Shown here: positions 25,801 to 33,909 of the stretch, one piece after another
Layout: the number at the start of each line of letters is the position of its first letter
Numbering within the stretch: the stretch's first letter is position 1
From: Vibrio campbellii CAIM 519 = NBRC 15631 = ATCC 25920
Lineage (GTDB): Bacteria > Pseudomonadota > Gammaproteobacteria > Enterobacterales > Vibrionaceae
DNA: 64,000 bases
Assembly: GCF_002163755.1 (NCBI RefSeq)
Contig: NZ_CP015864.1
Location: 620,001 to 684,000 of the forward strand
Direction of reading: 5' to 3'
Position numbers and translations under genes: made by a program
The notes under the pieces: model-generated
The model's database searches: none
Told to the model about the DNA's origin: nothing
The model's input: the letters and a program-made list of their open reading frames with translations, nothing else

Positions 25801-25861
25801 ATACCGTTTCGCCATCAGGTTAGTAGGTTCAAATCGATACAATCTAAGGGATACCAAATGC

Positions 25862-25890
25862 AAAGGGCTCCGTTTTTGGAGCCCTTTTTC
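25862..25890 (+). terminator. Terminator of the chemotaxis gene
   Basis: A perfect 10-bp stem (25862-25871 with 25878-25887) is followed by T5. Confidence 0.9.
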
Positions 25891-26111
25891 ACTAGGTGTT
25901 TTAACGTTGCCTAGGAAAGCACCATAGCCATAGCGTTTCCTCGATTTTTAAACAAACGTGTATTTATTTAATCAAGTATTAACTGAGTAGCAAATTAATT
26001 TACTTTGAAGTGAATCGAAATAATCTTCGGAATTTGATGAAAGAATGTTCAAAGGATAGGTGTTCAGCTATTCTACATTTTGCCAATTTAATTTTGCTGC
26101 TGGTGAACAAT

Positions 26112-26324
26112 ATGAATAATTACAAAACAAAAGACACTGAAGATCTTCAGTGTCCACTCTGTCAATGCGATGAATATATAATTTCATCCGACGGTGAGAA
26201 ATTCACATGCGCTTCTTGCGGGTTCCATACGAAAAACTTCTCTTCCATCCAATGCTTACACCAAACTCCGTTTCTACAAGCCAAATTCAAACATATCCAT
26301 AACTTGAGTAACGTTTGTCATTAA
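26112..26324 (+). CDS. Small zinc-ribbon protein (uncertain)
   Basis: This 70-residue protein has two pairs of cysteines, CPLCQCD and FTCASCGFH, spaced like a zinc ribbon, followed by a C-terminal part with cysteine and histidine. It may bind zinc and nucleic acid. The start at 26112 (MNNYKTKDTEDLQCPLC) is the simplest; in-frame starts at 26010 (GTG) and 26037 (ATG) exist and would add residues with no recognised domain. It ends four bases into the convergent HAD gene. Real expression is not certain. Confidence 0.5.
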   Translation: MNNYKTKDTEDLQCPLCQCDEYIISSDGEKFTCASCGFHTKNFSSIQCLHQTPFLQAKFKHIHNLSNVCH

Positions 26325-26989
26325 ATTGAGCAGCCCAAGAGCTGCTCTTTTAGTTCGTCAAGATGATGAATTCGGATAACGCGCTCGTCTTCCACTCGGT
26401 TGATTGGCGCGCCGTTGTAAAGCTGCACTGTTTTCACACCTGCGTTTAATCCAGCCTCAACGCCCTTTGGGGTGTCATCAATATACAAACAATCGCTTGG
26501 CAGAAAACCCATATTCATCGCGCTATACATGATCAAATCAGGCTCTGGCTTCCAACTATTCGCGTCGAAAGCAGAAAAGACTTTTCCTTTAAACGCATCT
26601 AGCAGCCCTGTTAGCTCAAGCGAGTATTCGATCTTGTCTTTCGGTCCATTAGAAGCCACACAATACTCGATGTTGTGTGAATCCAAGAATTGAATAAGAC
26701 GCTTTGCGCCATCCATTGGTTTTAGGTGGCGGACAAACAGCTTCTTTAGCTCCTCACGGTATTGTGGTTCAAGAACATCAATAGACACATTAACGTTCAT
26801 GAACGCTTTGGCATCACGCAGGATATCGGCCAACTTGCCACCTTTGAAATGTGCAACGCACTCTTCAAAACTCATCTCTACGCCGTATTGCTCAAACACA
26901 TTAACCAATGCATGACAACACAGGCTTTCGCTGTCGACCAGCGTACCGTCACAATCGAATATGACGCACTTAATATTGTTGATAGCCAT
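26321..26989 (-). CDS. HAD-superfamily phosphatase, YieH-like
   Basis: This 222-residue protein is a HAD hydrolase with a cap inserted after motif I: FDCDGTLVDSE (motif I, catalytic aspartates), VASNGPKDK (motif II), WKPEPD (motif III lysine) and YIDDTPKGVEAG (motif IV). It resembles E. coli YieH, a sugar-phosphate phosphatase, in length and motifs, but substrates of this branch vary. The ATG at 26989 follows a GGGGGAAGG site. Its end overlaps the small zinc-ribbon gene by four bases. Confidence 0.85.
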   Translation of the reverse strand: MAINNIKCVIFDCDGTLVDSESLCCHALVNVFEQYGVEMSFEECVAHFKGGKLADILRDAKAFMNVNVSIDVLEPQYREELKKLFVRHLKPMDGAKRLIQFLDSHNIEYCVASNGPKDKIEYSLELTGLLDAFKGKVFSAFDANSWKPEPDLIMYSAMNMGFLPSDCLYIDDTPKGVEAGLNAGVKTVQLYNGAPINRVEDERVIRIHHLDELKEQLLGCSI

Positions 26990-27231
26990 ACGCCTTCCCC
27001 CGCCAACAAATATCTCAAACCATTCGTTGAACACTTAACGTTGTTCTTATTAGCTTATTTATTTGTACTAAATATGTATCAACATAATAGGTAAGTTTTG
27101 AAATGTTTAAACGATAGACTTGGCATTTCGTGGAAATGAGAAAAGGGAATTAACGTTTTTTTAAGCAAGGTCACCGAATGGAGCCCCATAAGTTAGAAAT
27201 ATGAAACTTCACTCGGCAATGATAGATTGAA

Positions 27232-27510
27232 TTAAATATCGTTATCTGGATACATAAAGCGTACTTCTATAAAGTCATCTAAATTATCCAGTAGTAATTG
27301 ACTCAGGGCTGTGTCAACGTGTTTGCCTTGCTCACGCTTGAATAGTTCACCCACTTCCTCAATTATCCAAGCACGTTTATAGCAACGCTCACTAAGTAGA
27401 GCATCAAACACATCCGCAATCGCAACAATAAGTGCAAAGAGATGAATCTCTTCACCCTTCAAACCATTCGGGTAACCCGTATTGTATTAGTGGCCATGTG
27501 CAGTAAACGC
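27232..27510 (-). pseudogene. Remnant of an HD-GYP domain gene
   Basis: The C-terminal part of an HD-GYP phosphodiesterase is legible: GYPNGLKGEEIHLFALIVAIADVFDALLSERCYKRAW...FKREQGKHVDTALSQLL. The upstream part is decayed. A TAA lies in frame a few codons before GYPNG, and the expected HHEKWDG block is scrambled by indels into CACATGGCCAC. No HD motif, sensor domain or start is found further upstream, so this is a truncated pseudogene of a c-di-GMP-degrading enzyme. The 76-residue open part is unlikely to be functional. Confidence 0.75.
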
Positions 27511-27587
27511 TCAGTCATGCTTTACCCAGCCGAGGAAGGAGTTGTGCTTATATTAAATGTCGAAGCCCAAGCGAGCCTCGACTTGAA

Positions 27588-28097
27588 TCAATTTTCTAAA
27601 ACTATTGTTTCATACAATTTTTGATCGGCGTTCAATTTTTTCGCTAAATCTGAGACAAACTGAGTCTTATCTAAATTTTGAGAAACCACAGTGTCAGAAA
27701 TAACGGTATTGCCTTCATATTGACTTACAATCGCGGCGCCAACTGCTTCGCCCTCAGCAAAACCAACGTAAAGTTCAAATTCCGGTGAGAGTATGATTTG
27801 AGTAAGGTACTCGACAATCATTTCTTGTTCATGCTTATCAGACCAACGTTGCGACTGCAAAATAGAAAACATGACCGTAAGTCGATGAAAATCGACAAGA
27901 AAGATATCTTCAGCGGTCAAACGCTGCTCTTTATCTAGTAGTAACGACTTTTCGACAACTTGGTACGATTGCTCTTCAAGCATTCGTGTGTAGATTGCGC
28001 GGCCTTCCAAACTCTCTTTTGTTGGAAACTCAACTTCCACCAAATCATGCAACCACGCGTTTTTTCTTTTAATGCTTTCTAACTGTTGTTCGTTCAT
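27588..28097 (-). CDS. Conserved hypothetical protein, possible GNAT-like
   Basis: This 169-residue soluble protein begins MNEQQLESIKRKNAWLHDLV and has a helical N-terminal half, then a beta-rich stretch ELYVGFAEGEAVGAAIVSQYEGNTVISDTVV and a C-terminal helix. The beta-rich part recalls the central strands of GNAT acetyltransferases (V-G-F-x-E-G-E-A-V-G-A-A), but an acetyl-CoA loop is not obvious. No partner gene is adjacent. Function unknown. Confidence 0.65.
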   Translation of the reverse strand: MNEQQLESIKRKNAWLHDLVEVEFPTKESLEGRAIYTRMLEEQSYQVVEKSLLLDKEQRLTAEDIFLVDFHRLTVMFSILQSQRWSDKHEQEMIVEYLTQIILSPEFELYVGFAEGEAVGAAIVSQYEGNTVISDTVVSQNLDKTQFVSDLAKKLNADQKLYETIVLEN

Positions 28098-28310
28098 TTT
28101 CTTACCTTAAGCGCTGCTAATGATGAAACTTACAGCGAGTAAAAGACAGGACTTTGATTAGAAATGTAGTGCTCACCTGTTCTGGAGCGGTACATTAGCA
28201 TGAAGCCTCTTACAAACCTAGCTAAAGTCCTGAGGTAACGCCAAATTTTGTTTTAACCGTGCACGTCTGATAAATTGAGTTAATAAATTAGCCTATTTAA
28301 GGGAAGAAAA

Positions 28311-28784
28311 ATGAAAAAGAGCTTGCTTGCGCTTGGATTGATCACTGTATTAGCTGGCTGTAGCGACAATGAAGTCGGTGACGTGTCGCTTGGTATGTTC
28401 ACAATGAAAGACATTAAAATCGGTCACCTACAAGATGAAGTGGTGACAGGTGTTACTTGTCACATCGCCTCTATCGAAGCAAACCTGAGCTTGTCCGATC
28501 CAAGTGACAGCTCTATCTCTTGTCGCCAAACTGGTGACATTACCCCAGAAATGATTGCAAAAATCGATAAGAGCAAGTCTGGCGAAGTGGTCTTTAGGAA
28601 GTCGAAGAGTATCTTCTTCAAAACCATGAAAGTGCGTCGTATCTACGATCCTGAAAACCAAACATTGCTTTACTTGTCTTACACAACAACAGAGACAGAA
28701 GGCAGCTTTAAGCACAGCCTATCAACGGTCCCATTGTACGGAACCAAAGCTTACGTCGAACCGACTGTAACTCCTACAAATTAA
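28311..28784 (+). CDS. creA: CreA family lipoprotein
   Basis: This 157-residue protein has a lipoprotein signal (MKKSLLALGLITVLAGC) and matches CreA: D-I-K-I-G-H then DEVVTGVTCHIAS, SDSSISCRQTGDI, GEVVFRKSKSIFFKTMKVRRIYDPENQTLLYLSYTTT and a STVPLYG end. CreA is a small envelope protein encoded near creBCD in E. coli; here no creBC is adjacent and its function is not established. Two cysteines in the mature part may form a disulfide. A GGGAAGAAAA stretch lies just before the ATG. Confidence 0.85.
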   Translation: MKKSLLALGLITVLAGCSDNEVGDVSLGMFTMKDIKIGHLQDEVVTGVTCHIASIEANLSLSDPSDSSISCRQTGDITPEMIAKIDKSKSGEVVFRKSKSIFFKTMKVRRIYDPENQTLLYLSYTTTETEGSFKHSLSTVPLYGTKAYVEPTVTPTN

Positions 28785-28807
28785 CCCCAAATCGCTTGTA
28801 AAAACAT

Positions 28808-28838
28808 CAGCCCGCTGCATTTTTCAGCGGGCAAATTT
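28808..28838 (+). terminator. Terminator after creA
   Basis: The 8-bp stem GCCCGCTG / CAGCGGGC (28810-28817 with 28825-28832) is followed by AAATTTCTTTG. The T tract is modest. Confidence 0.7.
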
Positions 28839-28914
28839 CTTTGTAATAAAACGCAACGAATTTCAAAATTTTGTGATACAATCCCGTCTCTTTTTTTCTC
28901 ACTCAAGAACAAGC

Positions 28915-30219
28915 ATGAAGTTTCCTGGTCAGCGAAAATCTAAACACTACTTTCCAACTCACGCTCGAGATCCATTAGTCAACCAAATCCAACAGGCGCC
29001 TAAGCTGTACCGCCCAACGATTGTCGGTGTTGGTCAAACCATCGTTGATATCGAAGCGCGCGTAGACGATGCGTTTTTAGAAAAATACAACCTTAGTAAA
29101 GGTCATTCTCTCGTTCTTGAAGAGAGCAAAGCAGACGCATTGTATGAAGAGTTAGTAGAACAAGGTCTGATTACTCACCAATACCCTGGTGATACTATCG
29201 GCAACACACTACATAACTACTCTGTTTTGGCTGATAGCAAATCAGTACTCTTAGGCGTAATGTCGAAGAACATCCAAGTAGGTTCTTTTGCATACCGCTA
29301 CCTATGCCGTACCTCTTCTCGCATGAACCTTAACCACTTACAAACAGTAGATGGTCCTATTGGTCGTTGCTACACGCTAATTTCTCAAGACGGCGAGCGT
29401 ACCTTCGCAATTAACGAAGGCCACATGAACAAGCTGTCTCCGGAAAGCATCCCTGAAGAAGTCTTTACTAAAGCATCAGCTCTTGTGGTTTCTTCCTACC
29501 TTATGCGTGGTAAGAAAGAGGACCAAATGCCTCAAGCGGTTCAGCGCGCAATCGAATTTGCTAAGAAGCACGAAGTCCCTGTAGTACTGACTCTAGGTAC
29601 AAAATACGTGATTGAAGGCAATGCAGAATGGTGGCAAGAGTACATTCGCGACAACGTATCTGTCGTTGCAATGAACGAAGAAGAAGGCGCAGCACTAACA
29701 GGTGAAACCGACCCTCTTGCGGCTGCAGATAAAGCACTTGAGTGGGTCGACCTTGTACTTTGTACTGCTGGCCCAGATGGTCTATACATGGCGGGTTACA
29801 CGGAAGAGAAAGTAAAACGTGAAACCACACATGACATTCTTGAGGGCTCTATCGAACAGTTCAACAAGTTTGAATTTAGCCGTGCAATGCGCAAAGACGA
29901 CTGTAAAGCACCAATGAAAGTGTACTCTCATATTGGTCCTTACCTTGGTGGTCCTCTTGAAATCAAGAACACCAATGGCGCAGGTGATGCGGCACTGTCT
30001 GCACTTCTGCACGATATGGCGGCCAACTCTTTCCACCAAAAAGAAGTACCAGGTTCAGAGAAACACGAAGTACGTTGCCTAACTTACTCTTCTCTATCTC
30101 AGATTTGTAAGTACGCAAACCGCGTAAGCTACGAAGTACTAACTCAGCACTCTCCTCGCCTATCTCGCGCACTACCAGAGCGTGAAGACAGCTTAGAAGA
30201 GACATACTGGGATCGCTAA
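28915..30219 (+). CDS. gsk: Inosine-guanosine kinase
   Basis: This 434-residue cytoplasmic kinase phosphorylates guanosine and inosine in the purine salvage pathway. It has the exact length of E. coli Gsk and belongs to the PfkB ribokinase family: the N-terminal VGVGQTIVDIEARV, the substrate-binding PGDTIGNTLHN, a central VAMNEEEGAALTGE and the catalytic motif NTNGAGDAAL near residue 350. ATG 28915 is chosen over an in-frame ATG at 28873 because the protein then starts MKFPGQRKSKHYFP as in the family. It ends in a clear terminator. Confidence 0.93.
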   Translation: MKFPGQRKSKHYFPTHARDPLVNQIQQAPKLYRPTIVGVGQTIVDIEARVDDAFLEKYNLSKGHSLVLEESKADALYEELVEQGLITHQYPGDTIGNTLHNYSVLADSKSVLLGVMSKNIQVGSFAYRYLCRTSSRMNLNHLQTVDGPIGRCYTLISQDGERTFAINEGHMNKLSPESIPEEVFTKASALVVSSYLMRGKKEDQMPQAVQRAIEFAKKHEVPVVLTLGTKYVIEGNAEWWQEYIRDNVSVVAMNEEEGAALTGETDPLAAADKALEWVDLVLCTAGPDGLYMAGYTEEKVKRETTHDILEGSIEQFNKFEFSRAMRKDDCKAPMKVYSHIGPYLGGPLEIKNTNGAGDAALSALLHDMAANSFHQKEVPGSEKHEVRCLTYSSLSQICKYANRVSYEVLTQHSPRLSRALPEREDSLEETYWDR

Positions 30220-30248
30220 GAACCAAGCATTTAGAGCAAAAAACACGC

Positions 30249-30276
30249 AAAGGTCACCATTAGGTGGCCTTTTTGT
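30249..30276 (+). terminator. Terminator after gsk
   Basis: A stem AAAGGTCACC / GGTGGCCTTT (one G-T pair) with an ATTA loop, followed by TTTTG. Confidence 0.85.
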
Positions 30277-30372
30277 TTTGATCTAGCGCAGTATTTAGTG
30301 TTTTTTGTTATGATGTAGCACGCTAAGGCGAACGAACTGCTTTACACCTCTTATTTTACCAGTATTATTCTC

Positions 30373-30388
30373 GCGCAAACGTTTGCGC
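30373..30388. promoter_or_regulatory. PurR operator upstream of fhs
   Basis: GCGCAAACGTTTGCGC is a perfect 16-base palindrome matching the PurR box consensus (ACGCAAACGTTTNCNT). It is 68 bases upstream of the fhs start, within the likely promoter. Purine-dependent repression of formyl-tetrahydrofolate synthesis is the expected outcome. Confidence 0.85.
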
Positions 30389-30455
30389 AACACTAAGCAA
30401 GCTTTTACTTGCCTGGTGTTGAACGCCACGTGTTAGCCATTTTTTGGGAGTATCC

Positions 30456-32204
30456 ATGCAGTCTGATATTGAAATTTGCCGAAACACACCGTTGTCTTCT
30501 ATCGCTACTGTCGCCGCAAACGCTGGTCTTTTGCCACACGAACTCGATACGCACGGAAAACACAAAGCTAAAGTTCATCCCCAATGTCTTGAGCGTCTAA
30601 CTGACAATCAAGATGGTAAATTGGTGTTGGTCACTGCAATTACGCCTACCCCACTGGGTGAAGGCAAAACGGTTACCACAATCGGTCTATCTCAAGGTCT
30701 ATCCAAGATTAACCAATCTGTGATGGCGTGTATTCGTCAGCCTTCTATGGGGCCTGTCTTTGGTGTCAAAGGTGGCGCTGCTGGTGGCGGTTACTCTCAA
30801 GTAGCGCCAATGGACGAGCTCAACCTTCATTTAACTGGCGATATCCATGCTGTCACGGCCGCGCATAACCTAGCGTCAGCAGCACTTGATGCACGTCTCT
30901 ACCATGAACAACGTGAAGGTTACGATGCATTTGAAGCTCGTACGGGTTTAAGAGCGCTGAAGATCGATGTTGAGCGAATCACATGGAAACGTGTGATGGA
31001 CCACAACGACCGAGCACTGCGCATGGTGAAAATAGGCTTGAATGAAGAAGGTAAGAACATCAACGGCTTCGAACGTGAAGAAGGTTTTGATATTTCTGCC
31101 GCGTCCGAGCTCATGGCTATCCTTGCGCTAGCAAATGACCTTAAAGATCTTCGTCAACGTATTGGTCGCATCGTCGTTGCTTATGATTTGAATGGTAACC
31201 CAGTGACGACTGAAGATTTGCAAGTTGCTGGTGCCATGGCGGTCACATTGAAAGAGACCATTGCCCCTACTCTAATGCAAACGCTTGAGGGCGTACCTAC
31301 TCTGATCCACGCAGGTCCATTTGCCAACATCGCTCACGGTAACTCTTCCATCATTGCAGACCAGATTGCATTAAAACTTTCTAGTTACGTTGTCACGGAA
31401 GCTGGATTTGGCTCAGACATGGGCTTTGAGAAAGCCTGTAACATTAAAGCATCAGCCGCTGATCGTGCACCAGATTGTGTGGTAATTGTCGCGACCCTTC
31501 GTGGTTTGAAAGCAAATTCAGGTCACTACGACTTACGACCAGGTATGGCGATTCCAGACTCTATTTTCAATCCAGACCAAGCCGCACTTGAAGCCGGATT
31601 CGAAAACCTGAAATGGCACATTAATAACGTGCATAAATACGGAATCCCTGCAGTTGTTGCCATCAACCAGTTCCCACAAGATTCAGAACAAGAATTGGCA
31701 GAGCTTAAAGCATTGATTGAGCGCTTTAACCCTAAGGTAAAAGTGGCAGTAAGCACCGCATTTGCACAAGGTGGCGAAGGCGCTATTGAACTCGCACAGC
31801 ACGTTGTTGAAACTTGTGAGCAAGGCGCTCAATTCCGCCCTCTTTACACCAAGAAGCAATCCTTGAAAGAAAAGCTGATGGCAGTATGTGAAGTGGGCTA
31901 TGGTGCATCAAACATCGAAATGAGCGAGCTAGCGAAACAACAACTGGCACACTTTGAGAAATTAGGCTTTGATGACTTAGCGGTGTGCATTGCGAAAACA
32001 CCGCTTTCAATCACAACGGATTCAGCCATAAAAGGCGCGCCAAGTGGTTTTGCCGTACCAATTCGTGAGCTGCGTTTATGTGCCGGCGCGGGCTTTGTTT
32101 ACGCACTGTCCGGGAACGTAATGACTATGCCAGGTCTGCCAGACAAACCTGCATTCATGAACTTAGATCTTGATGATCAAGGCAATATTATCGGCCTTTC
32201 ATAA
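30456..32204 (+). CDS. fhs: Formate-tetrahydrofolate ligase
   Basis: This 582-residue enzyme makes 10-formyl-THF from formate, ATP and THF, supplying purine and formyl-methionyl-tRNA synthesis. Diagnostic features are TAITPTPLGEGKTVTTIGL (P-loop-like phosphate site), RQPSMGPVFGVKGGAAGGGYSQV, the conserved EAGFGSDMGFEKACNI and a C-terminal GAGF..LSG..MTMPGLP block. The start ATG at 30456 follows GGGAG. A PurR box lies in the upstream region. The gene is monocistronic and ends in a strong terminator. Confidence 0.95.
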   Translation: MQSDIEICRNTPLSSIATVAANAGLLPHELDTHGKHKAKVHPQCLERLTDNQDGKLVLVTAITPTPLGEGKTVTTIGLSQGLSKINQSVMACIRQPSMGPVFGVKGGAAGGGYSQVAPMDELNLHLTGDIHAVTAAHNLASAALDARLYHEQREGYDAFEARTGLRALKIDVERITWKRVMDHNDRALRMVKIGLNEEGKNINGFEREEGFDISAASELMAILALANDLKDLRQRIGRIVVAYDLNGNPVTTEDLQVAGAMAVTLKETIAPTLMQTLEGVPTLIHAGPFANIAHGNSSIIADQIALKLSSYVVTEAGFGSDMGFEKACNIKASAADRAPDCVVIVATLRGLKANSGHYDLRPGMAIPDSIFNPDQAALEAGFENLKWHINNVHKYGIPAVVAINQFPQDSEQELAELKALIERFNPKVKVAVSTAFAQGGEGAIELAQHVVETCEQGAQFRPLYTKKQSLKEKLMAVCEVGYGASNIEMSELAKQQLAHFEKLGFDDLAVCIAKTPLSITTDSAIKGAPSGFAVPIRELRLCAGAGFVYALSGNVMTMPGLPDKPAFMNLDLDDQGNIIGLS

Positions 32205-32583
32205 AAACAAGAAGATTGACGAGAAACGGGAGCCGTTTGGCTCCCGTTTTGCTATGATAATGCTCTAATGTACTGTTTTTGAAACTCTTTACATTGTAAA
32301 CCGGCTTTTGAAAATTGGAGTAATTACACCACTCTCACCACTATAGTGCATAGTATATTTTCCCACTCCCTAATTTAGTGCAGCGACAACACCCTCTTCT
32401 GCTGAGTGCATTGATTTTGTTAACAAAATTCTATGGCTCGAATCTTGTACTACGTTAAATAGCATTACCATTTATAAGTTCAAAGGACACTCAACAACGT
32501 CACTCGAAAGCCTCCTGCAGTTGGCTAACTCCTCGGGCTTTAAGTCGCTTTCGAAGTACGTAATACAAGGGAAAGGGAACATT
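32205..32583. other. Intergenic region fhs-glgC
   Basis: This region holds a terminator for fhs (32223-32251) and then about 330 bases upstream of glgC. Repeated short words such as CACTCTCACCACTATAGTGC and TTTAGTGCAG are present but no known operator is recognised. An in-frame TTG at 32521 would extend glgC but has no homology to other GlgC N-termini. Confidence 0.45.
32223..32251 (+). terminator. Terminator after fhs
   Basis: A perfect 11-bp stem with a GTTT loop (about 32224-32234 with 32239-32249) followed by TTTT. Confidence 0.9.
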
Positions 32584-33798
32584 ATGCAAGACGCACTCGC
32601 TGTAATTTTAGCTGGCGGTATGGGATCAAGATTGAGCCCACTTACCGATGATAGAGCCAAACCAGCCGTCCCATTTGGTGGTAAATATCGTATTATCGAT
32701 TTCACTCTAACTAACTGTCTTCATTCAGGTTTGAGGAAGATATTGGTTTTAACTCAATACAAATCACACTCGCTACAAAAACACTTGCGAGATGGTTGGT
32801 CGATCTTTAATCCCGAACTTGGTGAATACATCACAGCCGTTCCACCCCAAATGCGCAAAGGTGGTGCATGGTATGAAGGCACAGCAGATGCTATCTATCA
32901 CAACATGTGGTTACTCTCTCGCAATGATGCCAAGTATGTGGTTGTTCTTTCTGGTGACCATATCTACCGCATGGATTACGCTGCGATGCTGGAAGAGCAC
33001 AAAGAAAACGGCGCAAAACTCACCGTTGCTTGTATGGATGTCCCGGTAGAGGATGCCACGGCTTTTGGTGTAATGGGAATCAAAGAAAACGGCTTAGTTG
33101 AATCCTTTATCGAGAAACCGGAGAACCCGCCTACCCTGCCTGATGACCCAACTCAGAGCCTTGCCTCTATGGGCATTTACATCTTTGATATGGACGTTCT
33201 GCAGGAAGCACTAGAAGAAGATTCAAAGCTTGAAGACTCAAGCCATGACTTTGGAAAAGACATCATACCTAAGCTGATCGACACTCAATCCGTTTACGCT
33301 TATAAGTTCTGCGGTAGTAAAGGTCGTGTAGACAAAGATTGTTACTGGCGCGATGTAGGGACGATCGATTCTTTCTACGAGGCCAACATGGATTTGTTAG
33401 AACCCGTTCCACCAATGAACTTGTATCAGCCAAATTGGGCAGTGCGTACTTATGAAGCCCAATTTCCACCAGCAAGAACCGTATCATCGGCGACAGGTAA
33501 TGAAGGGATTTTTATTAACTCCATCATTGCCAATGGTGTCATTAACTCCGGAGGTTCCGTTCAGCACTCTGTTATCGCGTCCAACGTGCGTATTCAAGAC
33601 AGCGCAACCGTCGTCGATAGTATTATTTTCGATGATGTTGAGGTGGGTGAAGGCTGTCAGCTCGTCAGTTGCATTATTGACAAGCACGTTCGTATTCCAC
33701 CGCACGCACAAATTGGTATCAACAAAATCGAAGACGCCAAACGATTTCATGTATCAGAAAAAGGGATCGTGGTTATTCCTGAAGGTTATGAGTTCTGA
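32584..33798 (+). CDS. glgC: Glucose-1-phosphate adenylyltransferase
   Basis: This 404-residue enzyme makes ADP-glucose from ATP and glucose-1-phosphate, the committed step of glycogen synthesis. The N-terminal Rossmann-like nucleotidyltransferase carries LAGGMGSRLSPLTDDRAKPAVPFGGKYRIIDF, followed by SGDHIYRMDYAAML and FIEKPENPP; the C-terminal part is a left-handed beta-helix with hexapeptides (VIASNVRIQDSATVVDS). Members are usually allosteric enzymes, activated by glycolytic intermediates. A purine-rich AAGGGAAAGGGAAC tract precedes the ATG. No other glg gene lies in the window, so glgC is separate from glgA/glgB here. Confidence 0.93.
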   Translation: MQDALAVILAGGMGSRLSPLTDDRAKPAVPFGGKYRIIDFTLTNCLHSGLRKILVLTQYKSHSLQKHLRDGWSIFNPELGEYITAVPPQMRKGGAWYEGTADAIYHNMWLLSRNDAKYVVVLSGDHIYRMDYAAMLEEHKENGAKLTVACMDVPVEDATAFGVMGIKENGLVESFIEKPENPPTLPDDPTQSLASMGIYIFDMDVLQEALEEDSKLEDSSHDFGKDIIPKLIDTQSVYAYKFCGSKGRVDKDCYWRDVGTIDSFYEANMDLLEPVPPMNLYQPNWAVRTYEAQFPPARTVSSATGNEGIFINSIIANGVINSGGSVQHSVIASNVRIQDSATVVDSIIFDDVEVGEGCQLVSCIIDKHVRIPPHAQIGINKIEDAKRFHVSEKGIVVIPEGYEF

Positions 33799-33860
33799 TC
33801 GTTTACTCAAGCGTCTATTTGCAATAATCCAAAGCAACAAAATCATATCCCCCACAATAA

Positions 33861-33890
33861 AAAAGCGCGCGATTTAAATCGCGCGCTTTT
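33861..33890. terminator. Bidirectional terminator between glgC and the chitinase gene
   Basis: A perfect 30-base palindrome (33861-33890) with A and T runs on either side can terminate both convergent transcripts. Confidence 0.9.
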
Positions 33891-33909
33891 GTTATCCATT
33901 CAATCTGGA

